Positions 41,845-49,194 of a stretch of 49,194 bases of DNA are shown here, piece by piece. The stretch is from positions 1 to 49,194 of the forward strand of contig JAMYHX010000323.1 of assembly GCA_025529335.1 (NCBI GenBank), in the 5' to 3' direction. The position numbers and the translations under genes were made by a program. The stretch's first letter is position 1. Each line of letters starts with the position of its first letter. The DNA comes from Rhizopus sp. PT2906 (Eukaryota > Mucoromycota > Mucoromycetes > Mucorales > Rhizopodaceae). Below the pieces are notes generated by a model. That model did no database searches. It was not told the DNA's origin and saw only the letters and a program-made list of their open reading frames with translations.

Positions 41845-44800
41845 TTAAACGACTGTATCTTTACCTTCTTTAGCAGCCAACTCTTTCTCAACTTGCTTCA
41901 TCTTTTCATACAAGTTAGTCAGGTCTTCGAAAGTTACATTTCCTGGGAAATACTTTGTGGTATATTTCCAGAGAGACTGTGCATAATTGGGTTCATGAGG
42001 TCGCCTGGCAATCTGCTCTTCAATATGTTTGCCAATAGCGCCAATGCACTCTCTGATCATCTTTGCCTTCTTAGCTCCTTCTTCCTTTCTTGAATCGTAT
42101 TTCAAGCGATGTAGATATCGCTCGACAGGAACCATGCTACGAGATGTCTGACTAGAGCTTTCTTCGTTGCTCTTTCTTCTTCTTTCACTTTCATGGCGCT
42201 TAGCAGATCTTTCTTCTGTATCATCTGATCTCTGCTTTCTCTTGCGATCATAGCTACTACTATTACTACTACTACTACTACTACTACTACTGCTACTGCT
42301 ACTGCTACTACTACTCTGATCCTGACTATGGCTATTACTATTACTATGACTATGACTCTGACTACTACGACTACTATGATTATGACTGCTATGGTTATTG
42401 CTCTTTTGTCTATGGTCTTCAGGGGTATTTCTTGAAATAGCAGATTTGCTGGAAGAAGCAGCTCCGTTCTGCATTTGCTTTGAAGATGATGATGATGATG
42501 ATGTATGCTTATGTTTAGATGGAGAAAGATTGCCGCGGTTTGAAGAAGTGTTTGAATGCTTAGATGAATTTGGTACTCGCTTTGTGATTGAACCTTTTTT
42601 CTCTCTCCTCAATTCTTCTTCTTCAGCCAATATCTTCAGCATCTGGTCTGCGCGACGTACCAAATGAATAGCCTTTGGCGTTCTCTTATCTTCATCGTTT
42701 GTTGAAATAAAAAACTTATCCTGAAGCCCCAGGGAAGTATCAGCTTGAATCATTTGCCAAGACCCAAATCCATACTTATGCACGCCCACCAAGAGCATAG
42801 CATCTTCTTTGGGCCCCCAGTTACAGGACCAGCCTTGCACGCGCTTTGCTAGGAGAGGCACACGGAATTTGGTCATGTCTGTCATCAGGGTCATTCTTTT
42901 TGCCAGTATCTTCATGTCATGATGTCTTTGTAGCACCTGACCAGCATTCACACTTTGGATGTCCTTCCAAGTAAATAGAATGGCCTTTTGCTTGGTATGT
43001 CGAAGTTCTTTCAGGAGATCAGAATAGGCGACCTGCTTGTTCGCTGGAAGACTCTTGGCTTTCAGGATTTGCTCACGCACCTTTGCTTTACATTCAGAAA
43101 TTAAATCGTGATAAAGGTCAACGATCGTGTCCTTCTTCTTGGCACCAAGGTCAAAGTCAGACGAGACCTCATCATAACGATCTTCAAGATCGCCATACTT
43201 TAGTACTGCACGAACAACCGCGCGACGATCACGCTCAGAAAGCTCACTTGAGTGTCTTTTGCTGGAGGATGAAGAGCCCGTCGTTGGTCGCTTCCGTTTC
43301 CTGGTTCCCTTGACGATTTCGCCTTCTTCTTCCTCTTCGTTCTCATCAGGATGGCTTTCGCTATACGTCACACGGCCCTTCTTGGCAGCACGGCTATACA
43401 TGGCCTCAAGCTCTCGCTTGTCTTGTTCTTCTTTCACCTTCTGTACTTCGGATTGAGGAATGATATCCTCCCAGCTCAGGTCGTCAGCCGTTCCTCCATA
43501 GTCCGTAATCTTGAACTGCGCCAAAAAGTCATCAGAGCCAAGTGCGGTGCCATCGCCTTCATTGATTGTTTCAGTTTGTTCAGCACGAGCAAGGATATCA
43601 TCAAGATCCATATCATTCAGTTGCTCTGTATGCTCGTTTGCCTGGAACATGTTTTTAGCACCAAACTTGAGAATGGCAGAGAGCTCTTGGTTCTTGAAAG
43701 GCAAATCGCGGTTTTTGCCAGAAGCGGTCTTTAATGAATGTTCGGCGAGTAAGGAGTAGCCAGAGGTGTCCATTTGCTTGATAATACAGTATTCCAATAC
43801 CATCTTTCTTTTGGCGCGTTCAATGATATCTTCTTCCATCGTTCCCTTGGACACAAATCGGTACACGTTTACAGACTTGGTTTGACCAATACGATGGGCA
43901 CGAGACATGGCTTGGAGATCGTTCTGAGGGTTCCAGTCAGAGTCAAAGATGATGACCGTATCAGCCGTGACAAGATTGATGCCCATACCACCAGCACGGG
44001 TAGACAACAAGAATACAAAGTCTGGGCTATCAGGGGCATTAAAATGCTCAATAGCCTTGTTACGTTCTTCAGGTTTAGTAGAGCCATCAAGGCGCTGGAA
44101 TGGATGACCTCTGAGTGACATATAGTCAGAGAGGATGTCTAGCATCATGACCATTTGGGAAAAGATGAGTACGCGGTGACCATCTGACTTGAGACGCGTC
44201 AGCAGCTTGTCTAATAAAACCATCTTGCCACTACTTTCGACGAGCCCTTTTAGTTGCTCAATTTTATCAGTTGTACGCTTTTCAGCATCAGGAAACAGGA
44301 ATGGGTGGTTGCTTGCCTTCTTGAGTTCAACAGCAATGTTGAGCCATTGTCGTTTGTTTTCACAGCTACTTTCCAAGAAATCAAAATTTCTGGTCAAGAT
44401 GCCTTTATAATAAGATTTTTGCATTTCGCTCAACTGGACACGCAGGATGCGTTCTGTCTTGCTTGGTAATGATTTTTCAACGTCCTTCTTTAATCGACGC
44501 AACATGATGGATTTCAATTTTTCATGAAGTGCCTTGATTTTTTCTTCTTGATTGGCGTCTTCCACATCAAGGTCAAAGTTATAGTGGCTCAAGTCCATAC
44601 TTGGCATCAAAAAGCGAACAAGGGCCAGGAGTTCCTTCACACTGTTTTGCAGGGGCGTACCAGTGATCAAGAGGCGGTTGGTAGTTGAGAAGCCAGAGAG
44701 GGCTTCATAGAGCTGTGAGTCAGAATTCTTTAAGCGATGGGCTTCGTCCACAGCAAGGTATTGCCAGCGTATGTTGCCAAGAACGTCACGATCCTTGAGG

Positions 44801-46770
44801 ACGATTTCATATGTAGTGATGAGAATATTAAACTTGATTTTGTTTGTATTCGAAACGTAAAACTCTGTGTTACGAATGGCTTCACGTGCAGCACGGTTAC
44901 CCAGATAACAGATGACGTTCATTTCAGGTGCCCATTGCTTGAATTCATTGATCCAGTTCTCAGAAGTGGACAAAGGAACCACAACCAAGAAGGGACCATA
45001 AAGCTGTTGCTTGTGATAGAGTACATTAAAGAAACTAATTGTCTGTACAGTTTTGCCAAGACCCATTTCATCAGCAAGAATGCCGTTGTGGTTCTTGCAC
45101 CATAGCCAATACATCCAGTTAACACCATGGAGCTGATAGTCACGGAGTTCACCGCCCTTGATATAATCAGGCTGTTTCTTGAATGCTTGGAACTCAGGGC
45201 GCTGGTTTCTTGGGTATGTCGCTGAGCGGTGGGGTATCTTTAGATTTTGTTCGCGCTCCCAGAAGTCATCAATGGCCCATTGATAATCAGAGGAAATATC
45301 AGAGGCATCTTCCCAAGTGCATTCATCATAGTTCAGACGCTTCCATTTGACAAAGTATTGATCTACAGGCTTGCCTCTTGCAGCAGTGACGCGTTCAACA
45401 GTAGACCAGTCCTTGATGTCCTCACGAAGACGATGTAAATGAATATCTTTTTGCTCAATTTCTTCCTTTGTGGTTGAGCTGCTATTACGATAGGCCAGTT
45501 CTTCTTTGATACGATTTATATAATTTTCAACTTTGCGAAAACCTTTATATGAGGCAAGATAGGCATAGTTTTCCCAAGTGTTATGAAGATGAGAGTAATT
45601 TTTCCATTTGATTTGGTATTCAACATTTGTTTCAAATTGGATAGGGTCAGATTCTACAAAAAACAACAATAAGCACTAGTTTTAAGGTTTTTTGTTTACG
45701 GTTTACCTGTGCCCTCAATCTGACGATGGTCTAGAACCATTTCGATAGCATCTTCATCTTCATCATTATCATAAGCAGTATGCATAGGCTGATCTTCTTC
45801 ATCAGATAGACCATAGATATCATTGATATTGTAATTTGTCACTTTACGTGTACGTGTAGAGTGTCTTGAATAATCACTAGGAGAGATAGTCCCTAAAAGG
45901 ACGAAAGGCCATATGAGTAAGAAAATTTTTTTTGTTTACATGATCTACCTGAGCTACTCTTTTGCTTTAATTTTCTTCTAGAGGACTTCTTTTTTGAACC
46001 CCAATCGCCGTCAGAGTCATCATCCTCTGATGGTTCAGGTTCTGTATCAGAAGTTGCTATGAATTGATGATTAGAATATGGTAGTTTAATAATAAATGAA
46101 AATAAGAACCTCTTTGCTTTAATTTTCTTCGTGTGCTAGTAGTAGACGTAGAAGCCGTAGTGGAGGTAGTACTAGCAGTCCTGGTGGACTTTCTTTTCTT
46201 TGTCTTTGAAGTGGATTCATAGTAGTCATCGTCAGAATCATCTACAGATTCTTCACTTGCTGTAGTATATGCCTCTTCTTCTGCAGACATGTATGTATCA
46301 TCACCGTCATCGTTATCATCTTCGTCATCCGTAAACTGATAACGCACATATTTAGGATAAGAGAATTATTTTAACGTTCTTGGTCCTTACCTGAATGGTA
46401 TGTTTTTGACGGTGTGAGCGACGTAGGCCGTACAATTCAGGGTCATTGTAATAGGAATCGGTTTCTGTACCACCATTGTTCTGTTCAGTGACTTGTTCTT
46501 CATCAGAAGAGAGGGCAGAGGAGACAGGAGAAAGAGAGAGTTCATCATCAGTAGTCGTCATGAGAGCTATACTTCTGGGTAGTCGCTTCCCAGATACTCT
46601 GTTAAAGGGAGCTATGGACATGGTGTCATCTTCAGAGTCTGAAGTACGATCATTATTGATGTTATGTACAATGTCTAAAAGGAAAACATGTTAATAATCA
46701 TGAGCGCGCGTGGTAAAAATAGAGTAGGTGTACATACACCTATTTGTTGCTTACCTGTGTTGTTGTTCAT
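41845..46770 (-). CDS. CHD1: Chromodomain helicase DNA-binding protein CHD1, 1542 aa
   Basis: Six exons: 46755-46770, 46391-46674, 46110-46335, 45949-46056, 45707-45892 and 41845-45653. The first encodes five residues plus one base. Exons 2-5 give an acidic, Ser/Thr-rich N-terminus. Two chromodomains follow (EYQIKWKNYSHLHNTWE and QYFVKWKRLNYDECTWE). The Snf2 motor has ADEMGLGKTVQT (Lys474 in GKT), VDEAHRLKN, ITGTPLQN, and LLSTRAGGMGINL with SRAHRIGQ. A SANT-SLIDE region (GWSCNWGPKEDAMLLVGVHK), a serine tract and the C-terminal CHCT helical domain (VERYLHRLKYDSRKEEGAKK) complete the protein. CHD1 spaces nucleosomes over transcribed genes and binds H3K4me3 in many eukaryotes. Length is close to yeast Chd1 (1468). 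Confidence 0.96.
42253..42315 (-). repeat. AGT/AGC tract encoding polyserine in CHD1
   Basis: A near-perfect trinucleotide run giving 21 codons, all serine except one asparagine, between the SLIDE region and the CHCT domain. It is probably a disordered linker of variable length. Confidence 0.9.
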
Positions 46771-47086
46771 TTTATGTATATAATAGAAGAGAGAAAGAGA
46801 GAGAGAGAGATAGGAAATATAAATAAGGAATATAGATTGAATAGATCTGCTCTCTTTTTATGAATGCGTAAAAAAATATAAAGTATAAAAAAAAAAATAT
46901 AAAGAGGAAAAAAAAAAGGGCTTATAAACAAAACGAAATTTTAAATTTATAGATGTGTAAAGAGCTCTCTTTCATAAGATGAATCGTTCTCTCTCTCTCT
47001 CTTTATGTACTTTACTTATAAAAAGATGATCTATGTATATTATATGTATATCAATCTGGGGTAATTAAAAAGAGATCTCTTATTCT
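46771..47086. other. Promoter of CHD1 and 3' flank of GWT1
   Basis: 316 bp, AT-rich, with a GA microsatellite at about 46790-46811 just upstream of the CHD1 start and a CT tract at about 46990-47002. Confidence 0.55.
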
Positions 47087-48654
47087 CTAAATCTTGAGTT
47101 GGATATGAAGCCTTGTCCACATGAACCAAGGGATCAAGGTGACAATTAACATGTAGCAAAGATTGACAATAAATGAGTTGATAGTGTTCATATATAATGT
47201 ACGCATACTCAAGTTAACAAGCCCTGTTAATACATTGGCCTGCATTTGATATTAGTGACTGAGTTCATTTGTGGGTGTGTGTGTGTGTATTCTATTTACC
47301 AGCAAAAACGTAAAAAGACCATTGGCATTAATAGCTTCTAATAGTCCCGGTTGCTTTTGATCAATGACTAATAGTTCTATTGCCATAGAAGTAGTAATCA
47401 AGTAGATATTTAAAGATGCAACACATAGCACATAAGGTAGATTGGCCTTTAGATATAAATAAGAAAAAACAAAAAAAAGGAGTGATGTACAACTTGGACT
47501 TACCATACGACGAGATATACCAAACTCAGGTTGTAACCATGTCCATAGATAGCTTGAACCGACAAAGGCTAGAGAAGAAATATAACCAATGATGAGCATC
47601 TTTTTTTGTTTAGCAGGTTCAGAAAGACTCTTTTGAAAGAGAATTTCACCACATTGAAGACCAAACATGAATATAGAAAGATACCCCATGAAGCTACAAA
47701 TACCTTCCTTATTAGCACTAATCACGTCTGTACGAGGTGCATTCAATATCCAGTCCTGCAAGCCCTGGTTGAGTGCAAACTGATAGCCGATGATAATAGC
47801 AAACGCAGGTACAACAAATGGCATACGCTTCCTCAAGAAACCCAGTAAGGTCACCATGGGCGGTAAAAAGCCAAGGGTGAAAAAAAAATTCCAGTGCAAT
47901 CCGTATTCGGACACATGCTCTTGATAGTTTACGCTCTTGGTCAAAAAGAGTCTTGCAAAGCCTAGTACAAGAATAGCAAGTCCAGATCGGAGAGCCTTCA
48001 GCAGGCCAGGTTGACGGTGATTCAGATAAGATCTCGCTGCGACAACCCCAGACGAGAATACAAAGGAACCTACGCCAAGATCCATCTTTAGACATGTATA
48101 AGTATTATCATTCAAATAATATATATATTTTATATACCAGAGAGATTCCAAATGTTTCTACTTTGGCAAATCGACGAGGATAGAATTGAAAATCAACTGC
48201 TAGGATATCCATGCATGTCATCAACATTAGGCCAGCACGATAAATGGTTAAAAAGGGTCGATAGGTGCTCTTGGTATCCATTTTCTTTAATGGTTCTTGC
48301 TTTAATGACTTGAGTATTTGATAAAAGATAAAACTCTTTCCAACAAAAATAGCAATATAACCATAACTAGAAGCCCACGTCTGAAGAGAGAGTAGAGGAA
48401 CTACATAAATCATAAACTGAGCAAGAAAGGAATCAGGGTTGATTCTTTTGGACTTGACCAACACATTCCAAACATGATGCGAAATCTGTATATTTGGTAG
48501 ACCATTACTATTCACCTAATCATTTCTTTTATTTTTCTAAACTTGCCAAGATAATGATGCCAATGTCAAAGATCTCATGAATTGTTCCACCTGTACAATT
48601 CGAAACATGAGCTTCTTTGGCTAACTTGTATTCCTCTTCGCTAATTTCCACCAT
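47087..48654 (-). CDS. GWT1: GPI-anchor inositol acyltransferase GWT1 (PIG-W), 445 aa
   Basis: Five exons: 48547-48654, 48138-48485, 47504-48085, 47300-47446 and 47087-47239. The start MVEISEEEYKLAKEAHVSNC with TGGTIHEIFD matches the conserved N-terminal SNxxGGTxxEI pattern. Further marks are RPFLTIYRAGLMLMTCMDIL and AVDFQFYPRRFAKVETFG, then LGVGSFVFSSGV, and GLHWNFFFTLGFLP. About a dozen hydrophobic spans are visible. The enzyme adds an acyl chain to inositol of GlcN-PI in the ER, an early step of GPI-anchor synthesis and the target of the antifungal manogepix. The first intron (48486-48546, 61 nt) starts with GC (GCAAGT). The only nearby GT donor breaks the frame, and the GC splice yields an unbroken first membrane span. 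Length is a little under yeast Gwt1 (490). Confidence 0.93.
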
Positions 48655-49114
48655 TCCGCACTTTTTTAAAGAAGGGGGGAAAAATATTTCTCTTGGATAT
48701 TTCAAAGGTACCAAATGAAATAAATCCTGCTCATGATAAATGTCGATGCATAGCAACTATATATCCATGACAACAAAACCTTCTTAAAAGAATATAGGTT
48801 TGTATTGAATCCATACTGTAATAAAATTGTTTTTTCTGGCTCAAAACGCATATACATTTAATATCAATATGCACAGAAATAAACGCATATCCTTCTTTTC
48901 ATCTTTTTTGTCTTGTTTTTTTTTTTATTGCATTATTCTCTAAACAAGGCGTTGTCAAGTGCTTGATACTCACTTGGACTTTAATTTTTTTCAAGGTTGA
49001 CAGCTCTTGATCAGAAAAAAAAAAATGTGTCATTGTCGGTAATTCAATTTGGCTTGGTTCGGAGAGAGTGGGAGAGGAGAGTGAGAGGAGAGAGAGAGAG
49101 TGGGTATAATTCAG
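48655..49114. promoter_or_regulatory. Divergent promoter of GWT1 and the right-edge gene
   Basis: 460 bp between outward-facing starts, with T-tracts near 48907-48927 and a GA-rich stretch at 49063-49101 directly before the plus-strand start. Confidence 0.45.
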
Positions 49115-49160
49115 ATGAACAGGGCAGCTATTTTGAAATCTTCCTCAATACATCCAAATG
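49115..49160 (+). CDS. First exon of a plus-strand gene leaving the window
   Basis: ATG at 49115 opens MNRAAILKSSSIHPN and ends at a consensus donor (GTAAGT at 49161). The peptide is basic with hydroxylated residues and no acidic ones, as in mitochondrial presequences. Only 15 residues are visible, so the product cannot be named; the exon itself is inferred from start plus donor. Confidence 0.35.
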
Positions 49161-49194
49161 GTAAGTCAACACAACACTTGAGTTCAAGGGACAA

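Noticed and set aside
48516..48546. 31-nt intron in GWT1 ending at the TTAG near 48517
   Set aside because: It would be in frame but far shorter than any other intron in the window (47 nt or more); the 61-nt version ending in ATACAG is also in frame and gives a continuous membrane span.
1..49194. tRNA, rRNA, CRISPR arrays or a biosynthetic cluster
   Set aside because: No T-loop-like GGTTCGAATC box, rRNA-like stretch or regular repeat-spacer pattern was seen, and LYS2 is the primary-metabolism reductase (A-T-R with lysine-pathway length), not a secondary-metabolite NRPS.

Overview
The window looks like a gene-dense chromosomal piece of an early-diverging filamentous fungus, most likely a mucoromycete (Mucorales-like). 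The grounds are AT-rich intergenic DNA, many phase-consistent spliceosomal introns of about 45-80 nt, a fungal LYS2 alpha-aminoadipate reductase, a fungal-type DEP-DH-PH-CNH Rho exchange factor, and some genes that yeast and most Dikarya lack (FAM72, a WNK kinase). Gene identities come from reading translations and splicing exons by eye; no database search was possible, so organism and family names are inference from known family motifs. I saw no tRNA, rRNA, CRISPR array or bacterial-style operon.

Layout. 1-9.3 kb (all minus): 3'-truncated LIM-domain-binding co-regulator with a polyglutamine tract; a six-exon coiled-coil protein with a HAP1/TRAK-like CC1 box; FAM72; a DHHC palmitoyltransferase; COG5; the tiny GPI-GlcNAc-transferase subunit PIG-Y. 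9.3-16.5 kb: TFIIE-beta, mitochondrial ATP synthase subunit b (ATP4), a small OCIA-like membrane protein (plus), a MAK32-like pfkB kinase, DBF4 (Cdc7 kinase regulator), and a four-span membrane protein (plus). 16.7-23.4 kb: LYS2 (plus), a SYM1/Mpv17 protein, a 75-residue small ORF and a C2H2 zinc-finger factor (minus). 23.4-25.2 kb is a long divergent promoter with seven STRE-like pentamers. 25.2-32.8 kb: a PXA-PX-nexinC sorting nexin (plus), SEC22 and HYPK (minus), ENP1/bystin (plus) and a WNK-type kinase (minus). 32.8-37.2 kb is the only gene-poor stretch; it holds a multiply broken membrane-protein pseudogene and a decayed Tc1/IS630-like transposon whose tail resembles a TnpB/Fanzor C-terminus. 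37.2-49.2 kb: Rho exchange factor (plus), CHD1 remodeller and GWT1 acyltransferase (minus), and the first exon of a plus-strand gene that leaves the window.

These are mostly housekeeping genes without one shared pathway. Loose themes are secretory trafficking (COG5, SEC22, DHHC enzyme, sorting nexin), GPI-anchor synthesis (PIG-Y and GWT1), transcription/chromatin (LDB, TFIIE-beta, C2H2 factor, CHD1) and ribosome-linked functions sharing one short promoter (HYPK/ENP1). The points most worth follow-up are the putative dynein/kinesin-adaptor-like coiled-coil protein, the fungal WNK with an altered DLG region, the transposon/Fanzor-like relic, the STRE cluster and two GC-AG introns.
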